From: Nitrospirota bacterium
Lineage (GTDB): Bacteria > Nitrospirota > Thermodesulfovibrionia > UBA6902
Reading direction: 5' to 3'
Assembly: GCA_016207885.1 (NCBI GenBank)
Contig: JACQZE010000030.1
Location: 1 to 64,000, forward strand
Length of the DNA: 64,000 bases
Part shown: positions 18,523-27,469 of the stretch, piece by piece
Layout of the letters: each line of letters starts with the position of its first letter
How positions within the stretch are numbered: the stretch's first letter is position 1
Translations under genes and position numbers: made by a program
Notes under the pieces: generated by a model
Database searches by the model: none
What the model was told of the DNA's origin: nothing
What the model saw: only the letters and a program-made list of their open reading frames with translations

Positions 18523-19581
18523 ATGAACATTTTCGGGAATATATATAATTTCTTGTCTTCTTACAAGCTCGCCATGGCGTTGCTGGTCACTATACTTGCG
18601 TCCTGTGTGATAGGTACTGTCTTCTTCAGCCAGGATGAGTCATGGGCGCTCGTTTTTTCAACCTTATGGTTCAATGGCCTGCTTGTAGCATTGGTTGTTA
18701 ATGTGGCATTCTGTTTTTTCGGCAGGATATGGCGCAGGAAGATTACGCTCATTTCTTTCGGCATGATACTGTTTCACCTGAGCTTTGTTGCTATTCTCGG
18801 CGGGGTCGTATATAACAGCCTTTTCTATTTCAGGGGATTAATGAGGCTTACCGAAGGTGAGACACTCTCAAACGGAGCGCTTCAGAGCTATAATTATAAA
18901 GAGCGGGGCCGTTTCTTTGATATTTCAAATCTGAAGGGTGAGATCACACTTGTAAATGTTCAGAGCGATTATAAAGTTGATGGTGTTGGTAAGGGATGGG
19001 CTTACAATGTCAGCATCAGCGACGGTGGTGCGGCAAAGGAAGGAATTATCTATATTACAAATAGTCTTGACTACAATGGTGTCAGCTATTATAACGACAA
19101 AGAAGGATATTCCATTCTGACTATCCTTTATGACAAAGAGGGCAGGGAGATCTACGGCGGGCATATCTCGCTCCAGAGCCTTAAACAAAAAGATGATACC
19201 TACTTCTACACAACCGGAACAAAAGATGGCCCCGGAACTCTACCATTCCCATATTACCCTGTGGAACCTCTGTTTAATCTGCAGGCGGCTTATTTCCCCG
19301 ATTCCATTAAGAATAGGGCGGGAGAAGTTTTTTTTCAGGTATGGCCGCTTAATATTTCAGATGCGCGGCATTCAGAGAAGGCTATGGCTGAAGGGCAGTC
19401 GCCTGTTGGAGAAAGGTTACAAGTGGGAGACTATTATCTTGCAGTCCAGGAAGTCCGTTACTGGGCCGGCATTAATGTAAGCTACGAACCGGGTAAGCCG
19501 ATAGTACTCGGAAGTTTATGGATGGGACTTGGAGGTATGGTGATCACCTTCATTGGCCGGCTTAGGAGAGGGAGAAGTTGA
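18523..19581 (+). CDS. resB: Cytochrome c biogenesis protein ResB
   Basis: The 352-residue membrane protein fits the ResB/Ccs1 family: three N-terminal transmembrane segments (about residues 14-35, 44-66, 72-95), a long periplasmic beta-rich domain, and one C-terminal transmembrane helix (about 328-347). ResB works with CcsA in System II cytochrome c maturation, which carries haem across the membrane and attaches it to CXnCH motifs in the periplasm. The ccsA gene follows 87 bases downstream. The location right after an array of giant multihaem cytochromes suggests this pair helps assemble them, perhaps including their CX4CH sites. It is on the short side for the family but complete. Confidence 0.88.
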   Translation: MNIFGNIYNFLSSYKLAMALLVTILASCVIGTVFFSQDESWALVFSTLWFNGLLVALVVNVAFCFFGRIWRRKITLISFGMILFHLSFVAILGGVVYNSLFYFRGLMRLTEGETLSNGALQSYNYKERGRFFDISNLKGEITLVNVQSDYKVDGVGKGWAYNVSISDGGAAKEGIIYITNSLDYNGVSYYNDKEGYSILTILYDKEGREIYGGHISLQSLKQKDDTYFYTTGTKDGPGTLPFPYYPVEPLFNLQAAYFPDSIKNRAGEVFFQVWPLNISDARHSEKAMAEGQSPVGERLQVGDYYLAVQEVRYWAGINVSYEPGKPIVLGSLWMGLGGMVITFIGRLRRGRS

Positions 19582-19668
19582 TCTGTCAGCTTGCTGCTGA
19601 TTGTTAAAATAAATTGACAGTGTGCAAATAGTATGATTAAATAACATATTGTTTTTTAAGGAGAACAT

Positions 19669-20493
19669 ATGAAGCTTGAATACTTATACTTCTGGATCGC
19701 GGTAGGGCTGTACGGTGTAAGCGCATGCAGTTATATTTTCGGCATTATTTCAAAGCAGGAGAAGCTCTTCACCTTAGGTCTGTACAGCGCCCTTGCCGGG
19801 TTTGTCCCTCATCTTGTTTCCATCGGCCGCCGCTGGATGGAGACAGGGATTGAACCGTTTATTACAGTTTCCGAGTCGATCACCTTCGGGATATTTATGT
19901 CGATGCTTATCTTTCTGGTATTCCAATTTTCCACAAAAAAGATCCGGCCTTTGGGAGTGCTGATCATGCCGGTTGCCTTTGTTCTCATGGGGTGGGCAGG
20001 AACGCTGATCAAAGATGCAGCAACCCAGATTGCTCCCGCTCTTCAAAGCTGGTGGATATGGGTGCATATAATAGGCGCGGCAACAGGTTTCGGTTCTGTT
20101 CTCGCAGCGGCGGGCCTGGGACTGATGTATCTGCTTAAAGAAAAATATTCGAGCAGTATATACGAGAAGCTGCCGGAACTCCAGATCCTTGAGAATCTCA
20201 GTTACCGTTTTGTTGCCGGAGGCTTTATTATGTACGGTCTCATGATAGTGTCCGGCGCCTTCTGGTCTAATACAGTGAAGGGCAATTACTGGAACTGGGA
20301 TCCTGTTGAGGTCTGGTCACTTATTTCCTGGCTAACATACGGAATATATTTGCATTTGCGCATAACCTTTGGATGGCGCGGCAGGAGGTTAGCATGGTAT
20401 GTGCTGATCGCCCTCGCAGCTATGATAATCAGCTATTGGGGCATTCCTTTTACGGTTGAGACGTTTCATGCCGGGTTCCGTATTGAACACTGA
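19669..20493 (+). CDS. ccsA: Cytochrome c biogenesis protein CcsA (haem-handling WWD protein)
   Basis: The 274-residue protein has about eight hydrophobic helices and the haem-binding tryptophan-rich motif of CcsA/CcmC proteins (NYWNWDPVEVWSLISW near residue 205). Histidines lie on both sides (HIIGAATGFGS near residue 127; HAGF near the C-terminus) and are candidates for axial haem ligands. It forms the haem-delivery partner of ResB in System II. AAGGAG precedes the ATG by eight bases. With ResB it forms a two-gene unit. Confidence 0.92.
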   Translation: MKLEYLYFWIAVGLYGVSACSYIFGIISKQEKLFTLGLYSALAGFVPHLVSIGRRWMETGIEPFITVSESITFGIFMSMLIFLVFQFSTKKIRPLGVLIMPVAFVLMGWAGTLIKDAATQIAPALQSWWIWVHIIGAATGFGSVLAAAGLGLMYLLKEKYSSSIYEKLPELQILENLSYRFVAGGFIMYGLMIVSGAFWSNTVKGNYWNWDPVEVWSLISWLTYGIYLHLRITFGWRGRRLAWYVLIALAAMIISYWGIPFTVETFHAGFRIEH

Positions 20494-20511
20494 GAAAGCT
20501 GATCTATAATT

Positions 20512-21858
20512 ATGAAACTCTGTATCATCTTCCCACCTCTGCCGTTCGGCTGGACACCGGTGGCGCCGCCGATACTTGAGTATCTGGCAGCGCTCACCAG
20601 AAGAGCTGATCCAAGTATTGAGATCGAGCTTATCAGCGCCAGCGCCACTCCTGATGCCTTTGACAAGCTTGAGTGTGACCTTGCGGCTATCAGCATCCTG
20701 ACCCCTACGGCTGTTCCGGGTTACCGGATCGCTGAGAAGCTTCGGGCGCGCGGCATTAAAGTGGTGTTCGGCAATATGCACGCTTCTGCCATGCCTGAGG
20801 AGGCCAAGCATCATGGAGACGCGGTGGTGATAGGTGAGGCGGAATCTGTATGGCCTGAGGTGCTTCGTGATTTCCGCGCCGGCAAGATGAAACCGTTTTA
20901 CCGCGGGGAACAAATTGTTCTTGATGATCTGCCCACACCTCTTTACGGACTCCTGCAAGGTAGCCGCAAACATCAATTCAGGATAGTGAATACCTCCCGC
21001 GGCTGTCCCTATAACTGCACGTTCTGTTCGGTCAAACCGTTCTACGGCTCAAAGATCCGTTTCCGCCCCATTGACCATGTGGTGCGCGATGTGGCTGCTA
21101 TTCCGGAAAAGATGTATATAAACGGAGATGAGAACATCTGGTGGGCAGGCAAGGAGCAGAGAGCCATAGACCTCTTCACTGCGCTCAAGGGAAGCGGAAA
21201 GAAGTGGATGGGCTTCGGCAGCCTGCGCCCGATCCAATCGGCTGCAGGGAAGCGCATGCTGAACGCCGCACGTGAGAGCGGCATGCTTTCTTTGTGGGTT
21301 GGCTGGGATGCTATCTCTGACGAAGGGCTGAAGGCATATGCAGCCGATGGCAAGATCGGTGTTGACCGTGAGGCCGCGTTGCGTACGCTCCGGGATCACG
21401 GCATTGATGTGTCGCTGTTTTACATGCTCGGGTCGCGCAAGGATTCACTTGATGATTTCAAACGTTCCGTAGAGGTTGCGGACCGGCTCGGTGTAAGCAT
21501 GCATCCATCATTGGTGGTTCCGTATCCGGGCACCAAACTTCGCGAGCAGTATGAACCGTATATTTATAAGGAGCTTGGCTGGGAATATTATACCGGCGCG
21601 TACGCGTTGTTTGAGCATCCTGATCCTGCCATGACGCCTGAGGTAAGGGAAGAACAATTCTATGAAAGCGCGCTTGAACTGCTGAGCCTGCCAAGGGTGC
21701 TGCGCCATATGTTCAAGGTTCCATTGGCCGGTTTTCCTCATGCCCACATCCTTTCACTAATGTCTCAGATCCCGGTTCGGCATGGCATGAAGATTGCTTT
21801 TGATAAGTGGAAGGATTCAAAAGAATCAGTAAGTAAAAAGAGATTTATAGCCAGATAG
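20512..21858 (+). CDS. B12-binding-domain radical SAM protein
   Basis: The 448-residue protein has a cobalamin-binding-like Rossmann domain (about residues 1-130, with GNMHASAMPEEAK and a VIGEAE turn) and then a radical SAM core with the iron-sulfur motif CPYNCTFC (near residue 167). The order is that of the P-methylase/BchE-type class of cobalamin-dependent radical SAM enzymes, which methylate or rearrange unreactive carbons. It begins 18 bases after ccsA, so it may be co-transcribed. The substrate cannot be read from the sequence. The family contains many members of unknown function, and BchE-like cyclase activity is not claimed. Confidence 0.85.
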   Translation: MKLCIIFPPLPFGWTPVAPPILEYLAALTRRADPSIEIELISASATPDAFDKLECDLAAISILTPTAVPGYRIAEKLRARGIKVVFGNMHASAMPEEAKHHGDAVVIGEAESVWPEVLRDFRAGKMKPFYRGEQIVLDDLPTPLYGLLQGSRKHQFRIVNTSRGCPYNCTFCSVKPFYGSKIRFRPIDHVVRDVAAIPEKMYINGDENIWWAGKEQRAIDLFTALKGSGKKWMGFGSLRPIQSAAGKRMLNAARESGMLSLWVGWDAISDEGLKAYAADGKIGVDREAALRTLRDHGIDVSLFYMLGSRKDSLDDFKRSVEVADRLGVSMHPSLVVPYPGTKLREQYEPYIYKELGWEYYTGAYALFEHPDPAMTPEVREEQFYESALELLSLPRVLRHMFKVPLAGFPHAHILSLMSQIPVRHGMKIAFDKWKDSKESVSKKRFIAR

Positions 21859-21931
21859 GTTGGATTCGCTGACAATTATGTATTAATATGTAATAAATAT
21901 ATAACAAATATGTAGTTAAGGAGGAGATGCT

Positions 21932-22738
21932 ATGAAACAGTACCGGATTATATTCGCTATGATGTTTTTACTCTCATTTGCCGTATTGGCAGGATGTGCC
22001 GGAAGTCTCCCTCAGCAGGCGATTAAACTTGATCCTGTTGAAGAGCCGATCGCATTGGAGTTTGTCTTTGTTAAGGGCGGCTGCTTTCAGAGGTCTGTTC
22101 CTGCCGGGCCTCTCGCTGACGGCGATATAGAGAAGCCGGCATATGAAGTCTGCGTTTCCGACTTCTATCTAAGTAAATATGAGGCAACTCAGAACCAGTG
22201 GCAAGAGGTCATGGGGGATAACCCGGCCCACTTCAAACAGTGCGGTACCAATTGCCCGGTTGAGTTTGTCAGCTGGGACATGGCACAGGAGTACATGAAG
22301 AAACTTAATGCCGCAAGCGGCAAGCAGTACAGGCTTCCGACAGAGGCTGAATGGGAATATGCAGCACGCAGCGGAGGAAAGAAAGAAAGATGGTCAGGAA
22401 CTGACGATGAGACTAAACTGGGTGAATACGCATGGTATAGTCGGAATAGCGGAAATACCACACATAAGGTCGGGCAAAAAAAATCGAATGCCCTGGGGTT
22501 GCATGACATGACAGGCAACGTTTATGAGTGGTGTCAGGATTGGTTTAACGAATCCTACTATGAAGAAAGCCTCAAGGATAATCCTATGGGGGCAGACAGC
22601 GGTATGCATCGTGTCCTTCGCGGAGGATCTTGGGAAGATGATCAGTACAGCCAGCGTACAGACGACAGGGGAAGAGATGAGCCTGCCGGCAGGGGACGCA
22701 ATAACGGCTTCAGGCTGCTTCTGCCAGCCACAAAATAA
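21932..22738 (+). CDS. Lipoprotein with formylglycine-generating-enzyme-like domain
   Basis: The 268-residue protein has a lipobox (LAGCAG) about 20 residues in and then the FGE-sulfatase/SUMF1 fold. Markers are an ATQNQWQEVMG segment, RLPTEAEWEYAARSG, GNVYEWCQDWF and the RGGSW...GFRLL ending. In true formylglycine-generating enzymes two cysteines near the C-terminus bind copper; here that region reads RTDDRGRDEPAGRG without cysteines, so sulfatase activation is unlikely. Many bacterial members are structural or ergothioneine-type relatives. GGAGGAG precedes the start at good spacing. Confidence 0.85.
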   Translation: MKQYRIIFAMMFLLSFAVLAGCAGSLPQQAIKLDPVEEPIALEFVFVKGGCFQRSVPAGPLADGDIEKPAYEVCVSDFYLSKYEATQNQWQEVMGDNPAHFKQCGTNCPVEFVSWDMAQEYMKKLNAASGKQYRLPTEAEWEYAARSGGKKERWSGTDDETKLGEYAWYSRNSGNTTHKVGQKKSNALGLHDMTGNVYEWCQDWFNESYYEESLKDNPMGADSGMHRVLRGGSWEDDQYSQRTDDRGRDEPAGRGRNNGFRLLLPATK

Positions 22739-22757
22739 ATTTAAACAGGAGTTTATT

Positions 22758-24239
22758 ATGTCCACCAGTGAAAGTCATCGTCTGACTGAAGAAATTCTCG
22801 GTTTTATCGAGGCAGGTGTTGATGCCGATATTCCTGATTTTAATGATTACTGCATGAGGATGTTCGCCATGCACTATGAGAGCAATAAAATATTCCGTGA
22901 GTTCTGCGATGTTAAGAAGGTCAAGCCGGGCGACATCAGCAGATGGGAAGATGTCCCCATGGTCTATAACGATATGTTCAAGACACATCTTGTCGCCTCG
23001 TTTCCTCTGGAGCAGTCTGTTATGTCCTGCCTTACAGGCGGCACTACAAGCCTTACACAGCGGGGCCGTATCTTCCGTGATGAAGATGGCAAGCGCCTCG
23101 TATTTGCGGCAAACAGGATGATGACAGGTTCTTACCTATTCCCTGATTTTGAAGAGGGAAAGCGATGCCGTATTCTTATCCTTGCGCCAAGCCCTGAACT
23201 TGCTCCGTCAATGGGGATGGCGATAGGCATGGACCAGACGCGCAGGGCTTTCGGAACGCCTGACAGTATGTTTTTGTTAGGCAAGTCAGGGATACATATC
23301 AATGAACTTTTAAAGGCCCTCCGTGAGTCTGAAGCGAGCGGAGTGCCGGTGGCGCTTATTGGAGCCACATCCGCGTATGTCTACTTCTTTCAGGCTTGCC
23401 GCAGAAAGAAGATGAAGTTCTGCCTTCCGCCAGGGAGCCGCATATGCGACGGCGGAGGATACCGCGGCAGGTTCGGGCCCGTAAGCCGTGAGGATTATTA
23501 CGGGATGGTGCAGGAGATATTTAACATACCGGAATCTCATTGTGTAAATGTTTTAGGTGAAGCTGAGACTGCGACCAACCTTTTTGACGATGCATTGCGC
23601 CGCCATGTAAAGGGACTGCCGCCGCGCAAGCGCACGAGGCCTGTGCCGCCATGGGCGCGTGTTCGAGCCATGAGTATTGACGACCTCAGCCCTCTGCCGG
23701 ATGGTGAGGTCGGCCTCTTTGCTCACTGGGATCTTGCAAATGTTCCTACTGTGTTGGCTGTCATCACCGACAATCTCGGCTACACGACAGATGACGGACG
23801 CGGCTGTGAGATGGTGGGACGCGCCAAGATCGAGGGAGGCAAGGTATCTCCGCTGCCTGATGAGGAGGCTGCAAGCCCTATGGGAGATTCTGCCATCTTC
23901 CGCATGCTTGAGAAGTATGTGCATTTCACGATTGATCTTAAGATGCAGATGGCAAAGGATCCGAAGGTTGAGCCGAGCGTGCGTGAAGAGATAGAGGCGC
24001 GGCCCGGTTCTGTAGCATCATGCCCGCAGGTGGTTGATGAGATACTTGTAGCGCAGGCTGATGCAGAGGCTGCCGAGCTTAGAGACAGGTCTCTGGGCGC
24101 ATTCAAGGATCAGACCGATCGTTCTCTTGACTGGTATGCTGATGAGGAAAAGAAGCAGGCGCTTGCGGATCATCCTGCCGGCCTTAGATCAGAGAAGCAC
24201 GAGAAAGACGTGCCGAAGAATAAGGCCGATAAGAAATAA
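22758..24239 (+). CDS. LuxE-like acyl-protein synthetase
   Basis: I start at the ATG at 22758, which has AGGAG six bases upstream. An in-frame extension to 22524 would overlap the preceding lipoprotein and has no ribosome site. The 493-residue product resembles the LuxE acyl-protein synthetase family of adenylate-forming enzymes, with the nucleotide-binding loop CLTGGTTSLTQRG (near residue 92) and GEAETATNL further on. LuxE activates a fatty acid and passes it to a protein cysteine. Without LuxC and LuxD nearby, bioluminescence is not implied. The neighbours (radical SAM and FGE-like proteins) suggest an uncharacterised biosynthetic route. The charged Lys-rich C-terminus is unusual. Confidence 0.72.
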   Translation: MSTSESHRLTEEILGFIEAGVDADIPDFNDYCMRMFAMHYESNKIFREFCDVKKVKPGDISRWEDVPMVYNDMFKTHLVASFPLEQSVMSCLTGGTTSLTQRGRIFRDEDGKRLVFAANRMMTGSYLFPDFEEGKRCRILILAPSPELAPSMGMAIGMDQTRRAFGTPDSMFLLGKSGIHINELLKALRESEASGVPVALIGATSAYVYFFQACRRKKMKFCLPPGSRICDGGGYRGRFGPVSREDYYGMVQEIFNIPESHCVNVLGEAETATNLFDDALRRHVKGLPPRKRTRPVPPWARVRAMSIDDLSPLPDGEVGLFAHWDLANVPTVLAVITDNLGYTTDDGRGCEMVGRAKIEGGKVSPLPDEEAASPMGDSAIFRMLEKYVHFTIDLKMQMAKDPKVEPSVREEIEARPGSVASCPQVVDEILVAQADAEAAELRDRSLGAFKDQTDRSLDWYADEEKKQALADHPAGLRSEKHEKDVPKNKADKK

Positions 24240-24252
24240 TAAAGTGTTTTTT

Positions 24253-24319
24253 GTCATTCCCGCAAACGAAGTGCGTCGGGAATCAATTGTTAGAAAGATT
24301 CCGGACAAGCCGGAATGAC
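24253..24319 (+). repeat. Two palindromic repeats (REP-like)
   Basis: 24253-24284 has the GTCATTCCCGC...CGGGAATC frame seen at 18 kb. 24297-24319 (GATTCCGGACAAGCCGGAAT plus GAC) is a second type, the exact reverse complement of 59509-59531. They fill most of the gap between the LuxE-like gene and the next gene. Confidence 0.85.
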
Positions 24320-24329
24320 ATAATATCCT

Positions 24330-24671
24330 ATGAATAAAGCATTAACTATCATTATTGGTTTTGTGCATGATTTTGCCGCCGGCTGCTGGGCAGCTACTGT
24401 CCTTGCGATATATTGGCTCAGCGGGCATTCCTTTCCATCTGAAGTCAGCGTCATCATGCTTGGACTAAAGAAGCAGCTCTTCTGGTCAGGAGTCGCGTGT
24501 GTTGTTACTGTATTTGCAACAGGCGCCGGCAGGTCGTTCACCTATGTTGACAATGTCTACGGCAAGGATGCTGAAAAGGCAAGAAGAAGGCTGCTGATCA
24601 TAAAACACATTATCCTTCTTCTTGTTTTTGGCTCCGGTCTTTTCTGGCAGTACACGATGGTTTTCCGGTAA
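24330..24671 (+). CDS. Small integral membrane protein of unknown function
   Basis: The 113-residue protein has three hydrophobic helices (about residues 5-30, 50-70, 90-110) with conserved-looking HDFAAGCWAA near the start and a His in the last helix (KHIILLLVFGSG). I do not recognise the family. A distant link to small haem- or copper-linked membrane proteins (CopD-like) is possible but not supported by a clear motif. The gene follows a repeat pair and has no strong ribosome site. Confidence 0.6.
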   Translation: MNKALTIIIGFVHDFAAGCWAATVLAIYWLSGHSFPSEVSVIMLGLKKQLFWSGVACVVTVFATGAGRSFTYVDNVYGKDAEKARRRLLIIKHIILLLVFGSGLFWQYTMVFR

Positions 24672-24753
24672 GGGGTTCTTCCCTCGTAAATATAATCAGG
24701 CCTTCGGCATTTTCTTGCTCAATGGTATCTGAATTGCTTACAATAGTTACACT

Positions 24754-26214
24754 ATGAAAAAGATAAAAAAAGTTATGCTTATCACCCCTCCTTATCACAG
24801 CGGCGTTGTGGAATCCGCAGGCGTATGGCTGAATGTTGGTTTTGTTTATATTGCTGGAAGCCTCAGAGCTGCGGGATATGCCCCAATTTATTATGATGCC
24901 ATGAGCCACTGGCACGGATATGATGAGATCGGAAAGAGGATAAGAGATGAAAAGCCGGATGTTGTGGCAACAACCGCTTTTACCGCTGAGATAGTGGAGG
25001 CATTAAACCTTCTGAAGTTTTCCAAAGAGATAGACCCGGATATCATCACTGTGATAGGCAATGTCCACCCCACCTTCTGCTACGACGAGATATTCGAAGA
25101 ACACCATTCATACGTAGATTATATTGTGCGCGGTGAAGGTGAAGAGACGATGGTGGAGCTTATGGATACGCTTAATTCCAATGGCGACCTGTCAAAGGTA
25201 AAAGGCATCGCATACATGGATAACGGAAAGGTCGCGGCCACTGCTTCAAGGCCTTACATACATGACCTTGACAGCCTGCCCATGGCATGGGACCTGGTCG
25301 ATTGGCCGATATATAAATACAAAGCCATGGAGAATTCCATAATGGCTATTGTCAGCTCTTCAAGGGGATGTAACCAGCAGTGCAGTTTCTGTTCGCAGCA
25401 GCTCTTTTGGCAAAGAAACTGGAGGGGCAGGAGCGCTGAGAATTTTGTAGCTGAACTTGAGCACCTGAGGGACACTTATGGCGTAAATGTCGTGATGCTT
25501 GCCGATGAGACGCCCACGCTTTCGAGGACAAGGTGGGAGAAGATACTGGATCTTCTAATAGAGAGGAAGGTAGGAGTAAAGCTGCTTCTTGAAACGCGCG
25601 TTGACGACATAATCCGTGACGAAGATATTATGTGGAAATACAGGGACGCGCTCGTGGACCATATTTATCTGGGCGTTGAGTCAACATCACAGGAGGCGCT
25701 TGATAAATTCAAGAAAAATATTAAGGTCGAAGAATCAAAGCGCGCGCTTGACCTGATAAACGCGCATGATATTGTGACCGAGACCTCTTTTGTGCTTGGC
25801 ATGCCGGGGGATACTGTCGAGAGCATAAGGGAGACTGTTGAGCTTGCCAAGTTTTATAACCCTGACCTTGCGTTCTTCCTTGCCATAGCTCCATGGCCTT
25901 ATTCAGAGATATACCCTGAGCTTAAGGACTTTGTGGTGACAAAGGACTACAGTAAATACAACCTTGTTGAGCCTGTGGTAAAACCGAAGAATATGACCAT
26001 AGATGAATTGAGGGATGAGCTGGGAAGGGCATCAAGGGTATATTACATGCACAAGCTTGAGACTCTTGACACGATGACCGGGAAGAAGCGCGACTTCATG
26101 ATAAAGGTCATACATATCATTTCTACAAGTTCTTACCTTGCGGAGACGATGAAGGGCACCTCAATGCCTGAGGATATAAAAAAGCTTCTTGCTAAATTAC
26201 ACCATAAAATTTAA
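24754..26214 (+). CDS. B12-binding-domain radical SAM protein, BchE-like architecture
   Basis: The 486-residue protein has an N-terminal cobalamin-binding-like domain (about residues 1-140; starts MLITPPYHSG, then GNVHPTFCYDEI and RGEGEET). A radical SAM core carries CNQQCSFC near residue 210. The C-terminal part has the usual GVEST and SFVLGMPGDT segments of the TIM-barrel. The substrate is unknown. It is distinct from the other radical SAM gene at 20512 and has its own short leader. Confidence 0.87.
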   Translation: MKKIKKVMLITPPYHSGVVESAGVWLNVGFVYIAGSLRAAGYAPIYYDAMSHWHGYDEIGKRIRDEKPDVVATTAFTAEIVEALNLLKFSKEIDPDIITVIGNVHPTFCYDEIFEEHHSYVDYIVRGEGEETMVELMDTLNSNGDLSKVKGIAYMDNGKVAATASRPYIHDLDSLPMAWDLVDWPIYKYKAMENSIMAIVSSSRGCNQQCSFCSQQLFWQRNWRGRSAENFVAELEHLRDTYGVNVVMLADETPTLSRTRWEKILDLLIERKVGVKLLLETRVDDIIRDEDIMWKYRDALVDHIYLGVESTSQEALDKFKKNIKVEESKRALDLINAHDIVTETSFVLGMPGDTVESIRETVELAKFYNPDLAFFLAIAPWPYSEIYPELKDFVVTKDYSKYNLVEPVVKPKNMTIDELRDELGRASRVYYMHKLETLDTMTGKKRDFMIKVIHIISTSSYLAETMKGTSMPEDIKKLLAKLHHKI

Positions 26215-26225
26215 TTTCATCCCTC

Positions 26226-26253
26226 TTGTAATTTTTCATAGAAGATATATAAT
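26226..26253 (+). promoter_or_regulatory. Likely sigma-70 promoter for the pilin pair
   Basis: TTGTAA (26226-26231), a 16-base spacer and a perfect TATAAT (26248-26253), about 45 bases before the first pilin start. Read by eye only. Confidence 0.5.
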
Positions 26254-26298
26254 TTAAACTGGCTCTAATTCAGATATAAAAATCAAAGGGGGAACGAG

Positions 26299-26841
26299 AT
26301 GAAAAAGAAATTGTGGAACAGGGGTTTTACGTTGATCGAGGTAATTGTTGTTGCAGGCATAATAGCCATACTTGCAGGTGTATTGATACCTATGATACTG
26401 AAGGAGATTGATGAAACAAGGATAACAAGGGCAAGCGCAGATCTAAGGTCGATTTCTTCAGCAATTCTCGTATTCAAGAAAGATACAGCCCAATGGCCTG
26501 CTATGGACGGGACATGCAGCCCTAATTTGACACTGTTAATCGGCGGAGGCAATGCTCCGGGTGGTATTGGGGCAAATGGATGGGACAACACTTCATCTGC
26601 CATGATTGACTACCATATTATGGTCAATGATGACGGCTGCTATAATAACTGGGCCGGTCCATATTTGCCAAGTACGAGTGCAGATCCATGGGGAAATCAA
26701 TATGTAATTAACGCCGGTAATTTTGGTATAGCAGATTCTCCTGTTTGGATAATGTCAGCGGGGCCGAATGGTACTCTTGACGCTAATGCAAACTCGACTT
26801 CTCTCATAGGTGTGGACGATATAGGTTTAAGGATCAAATAA
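26299..26841 (+). CDS. Type IV pilin / GspG-like pseudopilin 1
   Basis: The 180-residue prepilin has a short leader (MKKKLWNRG) cut before FTLIEV, with Glu at mature position 5, then a hydrophobic helix (VVAGIIAILAGVLIPMI). The soluble part contains a DPWGNQY motif typical of major pseudopilins (GspG-like), where it helps bind calcium and pack the filament. Two cysteines (CSPN and GCYNN) may pair. It lies 17 bases before a close paralogue and runs convergent to the MSHA-like assembly operon that probably exports it. Confidence 0.93.
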   Translation: MKKKLWNRGFTLIEVIVVAGIIAILAGVLIPMILKEIDETRITRASADLRSISSAILVFKKDTAQWPAMDGTCSPNLTLLIGGGNAPGGIGANGWDNTSSAMIDYHIMVNDDGCYNNWAGPYLPSTSADPWGNQYVINAGNFGIADSPVWIMSAGPNGTLDANANSTSLIGVDDIGLRIK

Positions 26842-26858
26842 TGCGTGGAGGGCTGTAG

Positions 26859-27395
26859 ATGAAGACCAAGTGTCAGGATGGTTTTACATTAATTGAAGTT
26901 ATAGTTGTTGCAGCTATAATAGCTATACTTGCAGGCGTATTGGTGCCGATGATATTGAAGGAGATCGATGAAACAAGGATAACAAGAGCAAGTGCTGATA
27001 TAAGATCCATATCAAATGCTATCCTGGTATTTAAGAAGGATACAGCACAGTGGCCTGTGATGGACGGGACATGCAGCCCTAATCTGACCTTGTTAACCGG
27101 TGGCGGCAACGCTCCCGGCGGTATTGGAGACAATGCATGGGATAACACCGCGTCCGCAATGATAGATGCCCATATTATGTATAATGATGACGGCTGCTAT
27201 AATAACTGGAAGGGTGCATATTTACCTGTTGTTACCGCTGATCCATGGGGAAATCAATATGTGATTAATGTTGGTAATTTCGGGGTATCCGGCAATCCTG
27301 TGTGGATAATGTCAGCAGGGCCGAATGGGGTTCTGGACTCAAATGCAAACTCGACTTCCAGCGGCGGGGATGATATTGGTTTAAGGATAAAATAA
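26859..27395 (+). CDS. Type IV pilin / GspG-like pseudopilin 2
   Basis: The 178-residue paralogue has the same layout as its neighbour: leader MKTKCQDG, FTLIEV, Glu5, a hydrophobic helix, DPWGNQY and the same two-cysteine pattern. Most positions are identical between the two proteins, with changes clustered near the ends of the soluble domain. GGAGGG precedes the start. It is the second gene of a two-gene unit that ends at a terminator. Confidence 0.93.
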   Translation: MKTKCQDGFTLIEVIVVAAIIAILAGVLVPMILKEIDETRITRASADIRSISNAILVFKKDTAQWPVMDGTCSPNLTLLTGGGNAPGGIGDNAWDNTASAMIDAHIMYNDDGCYNNWKGAYLPVVTADPWGNQYVINVGNFGVSGNPVWIMSAGPNGVLDSNANSTSSGGDDIGLRIK

Positions 27396-27414
27396 CTACG
27401 CTGTCTTGTTATAG

Positions 27415-27451
27415 AAAAAGGAGGGGCGATAAACCGACCCTCCTTTTTTTT
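27415..27451 (+). terminator. Terminator between pilins and secretin
   Basis: The stem AAGGAGGG / CCCTCCTT is followed by a T run. The opposite strand also has A/T flanks, so it may serve both convergent operons. Confidence 0.9.
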
Positions 27452-27469
27452 GTGATATCAGTATTGGAT

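Noticed and set aside
22524-22757. N-terminal extension of the LuxE-like protein to 22524
   Set aside because: It overlaps the FGE-like gene in another frame. The ATG at 22758 has a good ribosome site and fits the family length.
20512-26214. BchE (Mg-protoporphyrin cyclase) or bioluminescence genes
   Set aside because: The radical SAM and LuxE-like proteins share only family architecture with those enzymes. No chlorophyll or other lux genes are present.
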